Below are positions 1 through 7,316 of a stretch of DNA of 64,000 nt, piece after piece. Source of the stretch: Micromonospora sp. MP36 (GTDB taxonomy: Bacteria; Actinomycetota; Actinomycetes; Mycobacteriales; Micromonosporaceae); NCBI RefSeq assembly GCF_008119785.1, contig NZ_VSFA01000019.1:31370-95369 (forward strand). The letters are read 5' to 3'. The stretch's first letter is position 1; each line of letters opens with the position of its first letter. The position numbers were made by a program, and so were the translations under genes. Under the pieces are notes generated by a model. The model saw only the letters and a list, made by a program, of their open reading frames with translations, was not told the origin of the DNA and searched no databases.

Positions 1-50
1 GACTGGTGTCAGCCGATGTCGCCTCGTGCTCTCACGAACCGCCAATACCG

Positions 51-317
51 ATGACGGACCGCTGGGTGATCCATCTGCCGGTGACCGCGCCCGACCTGCA
101 CCGGGCCCGGATCTTCGCCCGTACCGCCGCCCGGGTGTTGGCCCAGCTCAGCGCCCGGGTCGAGCCGGGCGGGGTGACCGTGTCGGCCGAGGACCAGCAG
201 TGCGTACGCCATTGGGTGTTCTGCGACCGGCCGCTGCCCGGCGGCGGGCGGTGCGCGCTGCCGGTGGATCACACCTCGCCCTGCGCGCGGCGCGCGCCGT
301 GGCTCAACCCGCGCTGA
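51..317 (+). CDS. Small Cys/His-containing protein of unknown function
   Basis: An 88-residue protein that I do not recognise. The ATG at 51 is preferred over the GTG at 6 because the conserved-looking sequence begins MTDRWVIHLPV. The C-terminal half carries a run of metal-ligand-like residues, C..H...C, then C....VDH...C, which would suit a small zinc site; this is inference from spacing only. Proteins of this look sit near regulatory or mobile genes in actinomycetes, but nothing in the flank fixes a role. It ends 57 bases before the stop of the convergent patatin gene. The upstream context lies outside the window. Confidence 0.55.
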   Translation: MTDRWVIHLPVTAPDLHRARIFARTAARVLAQLSARVEPGGVTVSAEDQQCVRHWVFCDRPLPGGGRCALPVDHTSPCARRAPWLNPR

Positions 318-374
318 CCCGGCCAGGAACCGTCGCCCGGCTCCGCCGAGGTCAGCGCCGATAGCGGCGGTGGG

Positions 375-1220
375 TCATCCCCACCGCTCCGCGACGGCGG
401 CCGCGTGTGCCGCGCCCACGGCCCGGCCGGCGCGGGCGGGTGCCGCCCGGGTCGCGGGCGACAGGGCGTTGGTGCCGAACGCGTCGACGGACGCCTGGTC
501 GGCGCTGATCACGTGGACGGCGGCCGGGGCGAGCGCGGCGATCTCGGCGTTGAGGTCGCCCCACGGTTGCGGTGCGTCGCGGAGGACGGGCTGGATGATC
601 AGCACCCGGTCGGCGCCGGCGGCCAGGTCGGCGTTGGTCATGGACCGCACCCCACCGTCCACATAGTGGCGGTCGCCGATCCCGACCGGCGGCCAGACGC
701 CGGGCACCGCGCAGCTGGCGGCGACGGCGTCTAGCAGGGTGACGCCGGATTCGCGGGTGAAGACCGCTGCCTCGCCGGTCTCGGCGTCAACCGCGGGCAG
801 CCGCATGTCCCGGTCGGGCCACGACTTGACCGGGAGGCGGGCGTCGATCGCGGCGAGCCGTACGGACGGGTGCACGGTCTGCGCGGCCAGCGCGAGCTGA
901 CCCAGCCGGCGGCGGGCGTCCTCGACGCCGGACGCGTCGGCCAGCGCCGCGCCGTATTTGGCGAAGAGCTCCTCCGTGTTGACGTCGACCTCGATCTCAG
1001 CGGTCTCGGGGCGCAGCTGAGCTTCATACAGCTCGTCGAGCGGGATACCGCTGGTGATCTGGGCGGCGACGGAGGAACCGGCGGAGGTACCCACGATCAG
1101 ATCGGCGGCGAGGACCTGCTCGGCGAGCGCTGGATCGACGTCGGCGATGCCGCGCAGGACGCCGAGTTCCCAGGCGATGCCGGCCACCCCGCCGCCGGCC
1201 AGCACGAGTGCGTTGCTCAT
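375..1220 (-). CDS. Patatin-like phospholipase family protein
   Basis: A predicted serine acyl-hydrolase of the patatin family (281 aa) that would act on lipid esters in the cytoplasm or at the membrane. The N-terminus MSNALVLAGGGVAG supplies the glycine-rich oxyanion loop, GTSAG at about residues 44-48 supplies the nucleophile Ser46 (G-x-S-x-G), and YVDGG at about 186-190 supplies the catalytic-dyad Asp188. All hallmark elements are intact. The ATG at 1220 is chosen because the glycine loop normally starts within ten residues of the N-terminus and GGAAGG lies about 10 nt upstream. It is monocistronic; the regulator behind it on the same strand is 92 bases away. The substrate is unknown. Confidence 0.85.
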   Translation of the reverse strand: MSNALVLAGGGVAGIAWELGVLRGIADVDPALAEQVLAADLIVGTSAGSSVAAQITSGIPLDELYEAQLRPETAEIEVDVNTEELFAKYGAALADASGVEDARRRLGQLALAAQTVHPSVRLAAIDARLPVKSWPDRDMRLPAVDAETGEAAVFTRESGVTLLDAVAASCAVPGVWPPVGIGDRHYVDGGVRSMTNADLAAGADRVLIIQPVLRDAPQPWGDLNAEIAALAPAAVHVISADQASVDAFGTNALSPATRAAPARAGRAVGAAHAAAVAERWG

Positions 1221-1312
1221 GGCGTGAGCCTTCCACATGCTCCGACAGGCGTTCGTGGGTGACGGCGACCCCACCCGCCGATCCGGCCGGCTGTGACGAC
1301 CGAGATTGCTGT

Positions 1313-2056
1313 CTATCCCTGGCCTGGATCTGGTTGGGGGGTTGTTTCGGGTTTGGTGTGGAGGACTTCGCGGGCCTGTTCGGCGGCGCGGGTGATGCTT
1401 TCGCTGATGAAGTCGAGGAAGCGGGCGATGTTCTCCAGGCGGGTGGCGGCGGGGGTGTGGGGGCCGAGGATGGTGACGCCTTGGCGTGCGGTTTCGACGA
1501 GTTGGTCGTTGGCTCGGGCGCTGGCGATCGTCGCCTGGTAGAAGAGTTCGTCGTCGACGATGTAGCGGTCGCGGCGGCGTTCGTCGCGTTCTCGCCGGAC
1601 GAGGCTCTGGCTTTCCAGGAAGGCGATCGCTTTGGAGATGGACGCTGGGCTGACCTGGAGGCGCTGGGCGAGTTGGGAGGCGGTGAGGCTGCCCGCGTCG
1701 GTGGTGAACAGGCAGGTCAGCACCCGGGCTGTCATCTTGGGCAGGCCTGACGCCATGAGGACCGTGGTGAGCGTCTCCTCGTACTCGGCCACGGCCTCGG
1801 CGTCGCGTCCGTGTGGCTGGGGGACCGACTCCGACCCGCGGGTGGAGGCGGGCCGGCGCCGGTGTGCGCGGCGTTCGGTGGCGCGGTGGGCCAGGTCGGC
1901 GCGGTAGGCGGTGGGGCCGCCGTTGCGCATCACCTCACGGGTGATCGTCGAGGTCGGACGGTCGAGGCGTCGGGCGATCTCGGCGTAGGGGAGGCTGTCG
2001 GCCAGCCCCAGCGCGATCTGCTGGCGTTCCTGCTGGGTGAGCCTGCCTCCCGGCAT
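1313..2056 (-). CDS. GbsR/MarR-type regulator with an extra N-terminal HTH
   Basis: A 247-residue DNA-binding regulator with two helix-turn-helix segments. The first, about residues 5-45 (LTQQERQQIALGLADSLPYAEIARRL), resembles the IS30-like HTH_38 fold. The second, about 110-175, is a winged helix of the GbsR/MarR class (LTASQLAQRLQVSPASISKAIAFL followed by an RRERDERRRDRY wing). A helical C-terminus probably dimerises it. It is divergent from a DUF4097 gene, and the shared 238-bp gap contains CGTTGCAACG-like palindromes, so autoregulation plus control of the DUF4097 gene is a reasonable inference. The same pairing often includes a drug-type ABC exporter; here only a possible trace of one remains (3055-3117). 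Confidence 0.8.
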   Translation of the reverse strand: MPGGRLTQQERQQIALGLADSLPYAEIARRLDRPTSTITREVMRNGGPTAYRADLAHRATERRAHRRRPASTRGSESVPQPHGRDAEAVAEYEETLTTVLMASGLPKMTARVLTCLFTTDAGSLTASQLAQRLQVSPASISKAIAFLESQSLVRRERDERRRDRYIVDDELFYQATIASARANDQLVETARQGVTILGPHTPAATRLENIARFLDFISESITRAAEQAREVLHTKPETTPQPDPGQG

Positions 2057-2123
2057 CGCGTTCTCCCTGGTGATCCGTCGTGGTGGTCCCGTGGTCCCCG
2101 ACCATAGCGTTCACTTCCCATCT

Positions 2124-2248
2124 ATTGCAACGCTCGGCGCTGTCGCCGTTGCTTTGATTTCAGGGCCGTTGCAACGATTTCATGGGCTTGACCTGCCGAA
2201 ACTGGGATTCTGTGCAACGAACGTGTTGTCGGGTTATGGAAAGCAACG
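2124..2248. promoter_or_regulatory. Cluster of GTTGCAAC-type operator candidates between divergent genes
   Basis: The gap between the GbsR-type regulator and the DUF4097 gene contains a perfect 10-bp palindrome CGTTGCAACG at 2167-2176. Related half or near sites lie at 2124-2132 (ATTGCAACG), 2144-2153 (CGCCGTTGCT, reverse orientation), 2213-2220 (TGCAACGA) and about 2240 (AGCAACG). This region is also clearly less GC-rich than the flanking genes. Repeated dyads between a regulator and its divergent partner are the usual layout of an autoregulated operator; the assignment to this regulator is inference. Confidence 0.5.
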
Positions 2249-2294
2249 TAGCGTTTCCGACATCAGAAACAACAACCGAGCATGGGAGAGCACG

Positions 2295-2960
2295 ATGCAG
2301 AAGTTCGACACCCCCGCCCCGATCTCCGCCGTCCTGGACATCCCCGCCGGACGCGTCCAGCTCATCGCCGCCGACCGCGCCGACACCACCGTCGAGGTCC
2401 GGCCCGCCAACCCCGCCAAGAGCCGCGACGTCCAGGTCGCCGAGCAGACCACCGTCGCCTACGCCGACGGCGTCCTGCGGATCCACACCCCCGCGCCCAC
2501 AAACCAGCTCTTCGGCCCCTCCGGATCCCTGGAGATCACCGTCCAACTGCCCACCGGCTCCCACCTCGAGGCCAAGGCCGCCAGCTCCGAACTCCGCGGC
2601 GTCGGCCGCCTTGGCGACGTCGCCTTCGAAGGCGCGTACCGCCAGATCAAGATCGACGAGGCCGCGAGCGTCCACCTCACCGCGATCGACGGCGACGTCG
2701 AGGTCGGCCGGCTCAACGGCCCCGCAGAGATCAGCACCGCACGCGGCGACATCCGCATCACCGAGGCCGTACGCGGCACGGTCGTGCTCCGCACCCAGTC
2801 CGGCGACATCTCGATCACCGCCGCCGCCGGCGTCTCGGCCACCCTGGACGCCGGCACCAGCCACGGCCGCATCAACAACGCCCTCAAGAACAACGGCACC
2901 ACCGAACTCGACATCCACGCCACCACCTCCCACGGCGACATCACCGCCCACAGCCGCTGA
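2295..2960 (+). CDS. DUF4097 family beta-helix-like protein
   Basis: A 221-residue protein of the DUF4097 (DUF4098) type. From about residue 90 it shows the repeating beta pattern of the family, with short Gly-Asp-Ile/Val turns (GDVAFEG, GDVEVGRL, GDIRIT, GDISIT, HGRIN, HGDITAHSR) that stack into a right-handed beta solenoid. There is no signal peptide or membrane helix, so it is probably cytoplasmic. The ATG at 2295 is chosen because the upstream in-frame codons lie within the operator-rich gap, and GGGAGAGCACG lies just before it. It is divergent from a GbsR-type regulator that probably controls it. The biochemical role of the family is unknown. Confidence 0.8.
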   Translation: MQKFDTPAPISAVLDIPAGRVQLIAADRADTTVEVRPANPAKSRDVQVAEQTTVAYADGVLRIHTPAPTNQLFGPSGSLEITVQLPTGSHLEAKAASSELRGVGRLGDVAFEGAYRQIKIDEAASVHLTAIDGDVEVGRLNGPAEISTARGDIRITEAVRGTVVLRTQSGDISITAAAGVSATLDAGTSHGRINNALKNNGTTELDIHATTSHGDITAHSR

Positions 2961-2988
2961 ACAAGCAGAACGAGGACCATCCGGCCGG

Positions 2989-3025
2989 GCCCACCACGAT
3001 CGAGATCCTGTCGGTCGTGGTGGGC
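2989..3025 (+). terminator. Strong hairpin after the DUF4097 gene
   Basis: Perfect 11-bp inverted repeat GCCCACCACGA (2989-2999) and TCGTGGTGGGC (3015-3025) with a 15-nt loop, starting 28 bases after the DUF4097 stop codon. There is no U tract, as is usual for high-GC actinomycetes. Confidence 0.65.
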
Positions 3026-3054
3026 GACGTGGCCGTCCGTCCCGAGGGCCTGCG

Positions 3055-3117
3055 GTCCACGTGCAGGGCCTGAAGAAGTCGTACGAGACGCCTAACCCGA
3101 CCAGGTGGAGAACATGA
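3055..3117 (+). pseudogene. Possible N-terminal scrap of an ABC-transporter ATPase
   Basis: The reading frame from 3055 gives VHVQGLKKSYET before running into unrelated residues and stopping at 3115-3117. I-x-V-x-G-L-x-K-S-Y is the usual start of DrrA-type ABC ATPases, and such an ATPase commonly follows a GbsR/DUF4097 pair. Only about a dozen codons match and there is no Walker A. I read it as the stump left by a deletion that brought in the following hydrolase; chance resemblance cannot be excluded. Confidence 0.3.
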
Positions 3118-3795
3118 CGAAGAACAGCACCTCGACCAATTCGAGGTGGACCGGCATGGTGCCGGTCGACGATACGGCCCTCGCCGTCACCGACACCGGC
3201 GGTTGCGGTATCCCTGTGGTCTACCTCAATGGCCAGTTCGCCACTCAGGGGTACTGGCGACGGTCATCGCTGAACTGGGGACGGGGTGGCGGCACATCAC
3301 CTACGACGAGCGGGCTCGCGGCAGATCGAAGCGTTCGGCGGACTATTCCTTCCAGGTCGCCGTCCGTGATGTCGATGCCGTTCTCGCGGCCAGGGGTGTG
3401 GAGCGGGCGCTGCTGGTGGGCTGCTCCTACGGAGCGGTCGTCGCGGCGCACTGGGCCAGCCGGAATCCGGACCGTGCCTTGGGCGCGGTCCTGGTTGACG
3501 GCGCGTTCCCCTACGACTGGCTCGACGAGGCTATGGAACAGCGGATCCGGAAGCTGTTTCGGCGGTTGGGCTGGTTCCTGCCGCTGCTACGCCCGACGGG
3601 CCTGGCCCCGCGGATGACCGCCGCGCAGCAGGCCGACAGCAACATCGAACTCGGCAAGCTCTCCCGCGAGCGCGAGTTGGGCCCCGTGCTGGACAACATC
3701 ACCGTCCCGGCGCGGTACGTGGTTGCTTCGGGGACGTCCTTCGGCAGCCGCGGTGATGAGCAAGAACGGATACGCACCAGCGTCCCTGATCAGCT
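3114..3795 (+). pseudogene. Alpha/beta-hydrolase gene, 5' part (frameshifted, interrupted by IS)
   Basis: The first 50 codons from the ATG at 3114 (MTKNSTSTNSRWTGMVPVDD) read through TGGCGIPVVYLNG, the oxyanion strand of an alpha/beta hydrolase, to QGYWRR. The reading then has to move to another frame near 3262, consistent with loss of one G in CGACGGTCATC. It continues as VIAELGTGWRHITYDERARG and the nucleophile elbow GCSYGA (Ser in G-x-S-x-G). At 3795 it is cut by a 2,100-bp insertion element. The rest of the gene, with the catalytic His, is at 5896-6067. Rejoining both parts and restoring the missing base gives a 284-residue protein in perfect frame, the normal size for the family. The gene is therefore doubly inactivated. 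Confidence 0.85.
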
Positions 3796-5778
3796 TAGCG
3801 ATCCTGAGTCGGGTTGTGTTTCCGGGATCGTTTCCCACCGTGCTGGGGACGCGTGGGCGTGGAAGTGGAATCCTGCGCCCAGGGCGGCTCCGCGTGGCTG
3901 ATGGCCGGTGGTGGGTGTGCTGGTCGTGTTCACGCCCTGGTGTCGGTGGGCTGCGCGGGGCAGCCTCCGGTCCGTTGGTGCGTGTCCCTCCGGACGCTTA
4001 CCCGCCCGGCTGTGGGGCCGGGTGGGGGAGGGTGCCCCGCGTCGCCTGGGCGCGGGGCGTGATGGCTTGCGCCGGGTAGGGCCGGTCTTCGACCGGTCCC
4101 CCCGGTGGCTTTTCGTGATGACCGCTGCCGTTTCGAGTTTGTCGACCACGGCGCGGATCACCATGTGCCCGTTGGTCTTGTCGGTGACGGTCTTGGCCTG
4201 ATGGGTGAGGCCGCGGGCGGCGATCCGCCGCCATGCCCCGTGGTCGCGGTCGCCCTGCCAGCGGCAGGACTGGTTGGGGCAGACAGCCCACTTCCAGCCC
4301 GCCACGGTCGGCTTGTCGGGGGCTTTGCGATGCTGCAGCGGAGTCAGGCACTGCGGGCAGTGTTTCGAGGTGTTGCGGGCGGGGACGGTGACCACGGCGA
4401 TACCGGTCTCGGCGGCGAGGTGCCGCATCCGGTCGACGATCTGCCCGCGGACCTGCTGCGACAGCCGGGTGTTGAGGGTGGCGCCCATGCCCTTGGCTTC
4501 CAACGACCGCAGGTCTTCCACATAGATCACGCTCGCCCGGGAGGCGATGGCCTGGTCCACGGCCCAGCGGGCGGCGGCCCACGCGAGCGCGGCGTTCAGG
4601 TTCGTCCGGCGGTCGGAGACGTGGCGGATCTCGGCGCGTAGTACCGCCAGTTTGCCGGCGAGGTGATGCTGCTCGTCACGGCCGGCGAGGCGTTGGTAGT
4701 GGTCGGCTTTGGCGTGCAACCGCTCTGACAGCCGCCGTAGCCGGTGCTGTTTCGCGAGGATGCCGGCGGCCCGGAACTGACCACCCGCCCCCAACGCGGT
4801 GATCCGCCCGCCCTCGTGCAGGCGCAGGGCTCCCGCGCTGAGGAGAGTGTTGAGACCCCAGTCCACCCCGACCGCGACCGTGTGGCCGGTGCGCCGGGCT
4901 TTCGGCACCGGATGGCTGTATGCCATGTCGGCGTGCACCTGCCGGCCGATCACGCGCAGGGTGGGCAGGTGCAGCACCGCCGAGGCGGGGACCGTGGGCG
5001 GCAGGATGATCGGACAGGCCACCCACGCCCAATCCGCATAGGCTCGCGGATCCGGGCGCGTGGGCAACTGCAACCGCAGCAACACCCTCCGAGGGTCGGT
5101 GTCGCTGCGTTCGATGGTGGCCTGCTGCCGGTCACACGCGGCCAGCAGCAGCATCCGCGCGACCCGTGGGACGCCTTCCAGTTCGAACACGTCCACCGGC
5201 AGCCGGCCATTGACGGCAAGGAACCTGGCGGCCTGCCGGGTGCGGGACTTGATGACGCTCGACGGCAGATGTTCCCCGCCAGGGATCGACGCCCGAACCT
5301 GCTCCCACTCCTGCGGGGTGCGTTTACGCGGATCAGCCGGCCACGTCGCCAACACCCCGCCAGTCAGACCAGCACGCCACGACGCCGAACGCAGAACCCG
5401 CCCGGCCTGCTCCTGCACCATGCGCACGATCCGGTCATTGACCCTCACACCCACCGGCGCGGTAACCGTCCAGCCCAAACGCCGCAGCGCCATCCACGCA
5501 TTCGACGGCAGCTTCCGGCCACCCGCGTCGTGTCCGGACGCCAACACCTCCACATCCGCGCAGTTCCACCGCTCCGCCAACAGGCCGGACACCATCCCCG
5601 CCACCAGATCGGCACACCAGCCAACACGCTGCGCCAGCACCGCCTGCGACAGAACCTCACCACTCTCCTCGTCCACCCCCGATCGCAGCAAAGCACGGGC
5701 GCAAGCGGTACGGGAAGCCTCACCCTCAGCCAGCGGCAGCTTCCCGCTCACCGGCTCATCGCCCCGCCATCGACCCAA
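3790..5778 (-). CDS. tnpB: TnpB-like RNA-guided nuclease (RuvC plus zinc ribbon)
   Basis: A 662-codon frame with a complete TnpB catalytic core: RuvC-I GVDWG (Asp306), RuvC-II YVEDL (Glu421), a zinc ribbon CPQC...CPNQSC (474-505) and RuvC-III GDRDHGAW (Asp510/512). TnpB proteins are RNA-guided DNA nucleases that help their element persist. The region before RuvC-I is about 300 residues, longer than in small TnpBs. After residue about 560 the protein is low-complexity R/P/T/H, and the frame leaves the element and stops in host DNA (TGA at 3790-3792). The last 100 codons are therefore probably not true protein but overlap a guide-RNA scaffold. The TTG start at 5778 is tentative; a GTG nine codons later is also possible. 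Confidence 0.85.
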   Translation of the reverse strand: MGRWRGDEPVSGKLPLAEGEASRTACARALLRSGVDEESGEVLSQAVLAQRVGWCADLVAGMVSGLLAERWNCADVEVLASGHDAGGRKLPSNAWMALRRLGWTVTAPVGVRVNDRIVRMVQEQAGRVLRSASWRAGLTGGVLATWPADPRKRTPQEWEQVRASIPGGEHLPSSVIKSRTRQAARFLAVNGRLPVDVFELEGVPRVARMLLLAACDRQQATIERSDTDPRRVLLRLQLPTRPDPRAYADWAWVACPIILPPTVPASAVLHLPTLRVIGRQVHADMAYSHPVPKARRTGHTVAVGVDWGLNTLLSAGALRLHEGGRITALGAGGQFRAAGILAKQHRLRRLSERLHAKADHYQRLAGRDEQHHLAGKLAVLRAEIRHVSDRRTNLNAALAWAAARWAVDQAIASRASVIYVEDLRSLEAKGMGATLNTRLSQQVRGQIVDRMRHLAAETGIAVVTVPARNTSKHCPQCLTPLQHRKAPDKPTVAGWKWAVCPNQSCRWQGDRDHGAWRRIAARGLTHQAKTVTDKTNGHMVIRAVVDKLETAAVITKSHRGDRSKTGPTRRKPSRPAPRRRGAPSPTRPHSRAGKRPEGHAPTDRRLPRAAHRHQGVNTTSTPTTGHQPRGAALGAGFHFHAHASPARWETIPETQPDSGSLS
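3796..4130 (-). ncRNA. Candidate omega/reRNA scaffold at the tnpB 3' end
   Basis: In IS605/IS1341 elements the guide RNA is transcribed in the tnpB direction over the gene's 3' end and the element's right end. Its guide is the host sequence just past the border. Here that zone is GC-rich, encodes only low-complexity peptide and ends with the dyad at 3799-3830. The guide would be the complement of 3776-3795, starting AGCTGATCAGGG. This is inferred from position, not from a recognised covariance pattern. Confidence 0.4.
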
Positions 5779-5895
5779 GAGAACCCGCGATCACGACCGG
5801 CCCACATCACCGGAATCTCCCCCGAACCAGCCCAAAAGCGAAACGCCACGATCCACACGGCTAACCTAGGATCACCGACGATTCCTAATCAAGTT
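3796..5895 (-). mobile_element. TnpB-only insertion element (IS1341/IS605-like)
   Basis: A 2,100-bp element inserted in a hydrolase gene. The borders are deduced from the host frame: joining base 3795 to 5896 restores ...VPDQL|VSLEAVTVRNPNIK without loss or gain of a base (one T of ambiguity at the junction) and without target duplication, as expected for IS200/IS605-type elements. Read in the tnpB direction, the left end is at 5895 and the right end at 3796. Near the left end is a 21-bp imperfect hairpin with one bulged base (5867-5887, arms TAGGATC and GATTCCTA). Near the right end, CGATCC (3799-3804) pairs with GGATCG (3825-3830). No Y1 or serine recombinase gene is present, so any movement would need a transposase in trans. 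Confidence 0.85.
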
Positions 5896-6067
5896 GGTCA
5901 GCCTCGAAGCGGTGACCGTCCGCAACCCGAACATCAAGGTGAGCGCGAAGGTCGGGAGCAACCACGGCGCGATCCTGAAGAGGGACTACCCGGCCATCGC
6001 CGAGGCCGCACGCGAGGTCGCCGCCCTCGACCGCGAGGGCACACTGAAGACACGACCAGCGGACTGA
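5896..6067 (+). pseudogene. Alpha/beta-hydrolase gene, 3' part downstream of the IS
   Basis: This stretch reads VSLEAVTVRNPNIKVSAKV, then GSNHGAILKRDYPAIAEAAR and a short tail to TGA at 6065-6067. SNHGAIL is the strand-turn carrying the catalytic His of alpha/beta hydrolases, and PAIAEAAREV is the typical C-terminal helix. It has no start codon or ribosome-binding site of its own. It completes the frame broken at 3795 and is the missing end of that gene. Confidence 0.85.
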
Positions 6068-6188
6068 CGGAACCATACGTCCTCGCCACCGGCGTCATCC
6101 TCGTTACTGATCTCGTAGCCCTCGACGCGGAGCCAGGCCGCCTCGGACCGGCGTCCACCAGGAGTGGGCGCCGGGCCTTCGCCGTTCG

Positions 6189-7058
6189 TCAGGGGCGGCG
6201 CAGCAGGTAGCGGGCCCGTCGGCCGGCGTCGGCGAAGCCCAGCCGCCGGTACAGCGCGGCGGCCGGGTTGTTGTCGTTGACGCAGAGCCACACCTCCCGG
6301 GCACCCTCCGTGGCCAGCGAGCGCAGCGCGCTCGCCACCAGGTACGCCCCGACCCGCCGGCCTCGCCATTCCGGTACGACGCCCACCTGGTCGATCCAGT
6401 TGTCGAGGATGTTGAGGAAGCCGACCGCCGTGCCGTCGGGGCCACGGGCGATCATCGACAGGTCCGGCCGGTAGTCGTCGTCGTCCCGCAGTTCACCCAG
6501 CCACTCCTCGGCGGTGGGGGCTGCGAAGCCGGGCCGGTCGGCGAAGGACGCACTGTACGTCTCGAACAGCTCGGAATCGAGCGTCACCGGCTCGGTGCGC
6601 AGGCCGTCGGGGCGCGCGACCACCGGGAGTTCCGTGAGGTCGTGCCGCAGCACCCACTCGGTGAAGGTCCGCTCGAAGCCGCGCGCCGTGAAGAGGGCGT
6701 CCGCGCCCGGGCTCCACGATTCGGTGGTGAGCAGCAGGTCGCCGTCGCCGGCCTGCTCGTCCGCCCAGCTCAGCAGCCGGCCGCCAAGGCCCCGCCTCCG
6801 CCAGGCAGGATGCACCAGGCCGGTGCTGGTGGCCGGCCGCCGCGCGGTGCCGACCCCGACGGCCGCGACCAGGCCGCCGTCGTGCCAGGCACCGAGGGTA
6901 CGGGTCTGGAGCAGTCGCGCCCGCAGCAGCGGCGGGCGGGCGAACAGCGGCAGCCCACCGTCGGCGGCCAGGCACGCCTCGGCCAGTCCGGTCAGCGCGG
7001 CGAGGTGTTCCTCGCCGAACTCTTTCCAGGTCAGCGCGTCCCCGCCCGGTTCCGCCAT
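6189..7058 (-). CDS. Tandem GNAT-domain acetyltransferase (MshD-like layout)
   Basis: A 289-residue protein with two GNAT folds. The N-terminal one has LVHPAWRRRGLGGRLLSW around residues 83-100, a good acetyl-CoA motif A (R-R-x-G-L-G). The C-terminal one has VGVVPEWRGRRVGAYLVASAL around 225-245 and NDNNPAAALYRRLGF near the end, the usual motif-B/C ending. The two-domain layout and length resemble mycothiol synthase and its many paralogues, but I see nothing that singles out MshD, so the substrate is left open. The ATG at 7058 has GCAGAGG about five bases upstream. The gene is divergent from a small membrane protein. Confidence 0.8.
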   Translation of the reverse strand: MAEPGGDALTWKEFGEEHLAALTGLAEACLAADGGLPLFARPPLLRARLLQTRTLGAWHDGGLVAAVGVGTARRPATSTGLVHPAWRRRGLGGRLLSWADEQAGDGDLLLTTESWSPGADALFTARGFERTFTEWVLRHDLTELPVVARPDGLRTEPVTLDSELFETYSASFADRPGFAAPTAEEWLGELRDDDDYRPDLSMIARGPDGTAVGFLNILDNWIDQVGVVPEWRGRRVGAYLVASALRSLATEGAREVWLCVNDNNPAAALYRRLGFADAGRRARYLLRRP

Positions 7059-7247
7059 GATCCTCTGCCCCTTTGCCTGCCGCCGTCCGCACGACGCCCA
7101 GTGGGCAAGTAGGCATCCCGGCCGGGACCACTGTCAACGAGTTTCCGTCGGGCCGGCGCGCTGTCCCGCACGGCGACCGGAACCGGTGGCCAGACCGGTC
7201 AGGAATCGAGAAGCCCAGGTCACCGGGCCGCCGCTAGCGTCACCGCC

Positions 7248-7316
7248 ATGGATGTCCCGCCCCGGCAGGCGCTGGGTGCCGGGGGGGTTGCTCGTCTTCG
7301 GAGGAGGTTCCGTTGA
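7248..7316 (+). CDS. Candidate leaderless 22-codon upstream ORF
   Basis: An ATG lies 7 bases after a TAGCGT -10-like hexamer (7235-7240), the spacing of a leaderless start. It opens a 22-residue frame (MDVPPRQALG... ending RRRFR). The TGA (7314-7316) overlaps the TTG start at 7313, and GGAGGAGG inside the frame is the Shine-Dalgarno of the next gene. Such an arrangement would couple translation of the two. Expression is not proven. Confidence 0.35.
   Translation: MDVPPRQALGAGGVARLRRRFR

Noticed and set aside
6068..6188. Coding-like stretch on the minus strand between the hydrolase end and the GNAT gene
   Set aside because: It has no start or stop of its own consistent with a gene and runs into the complement of the hydrolase; treated as intergenic.
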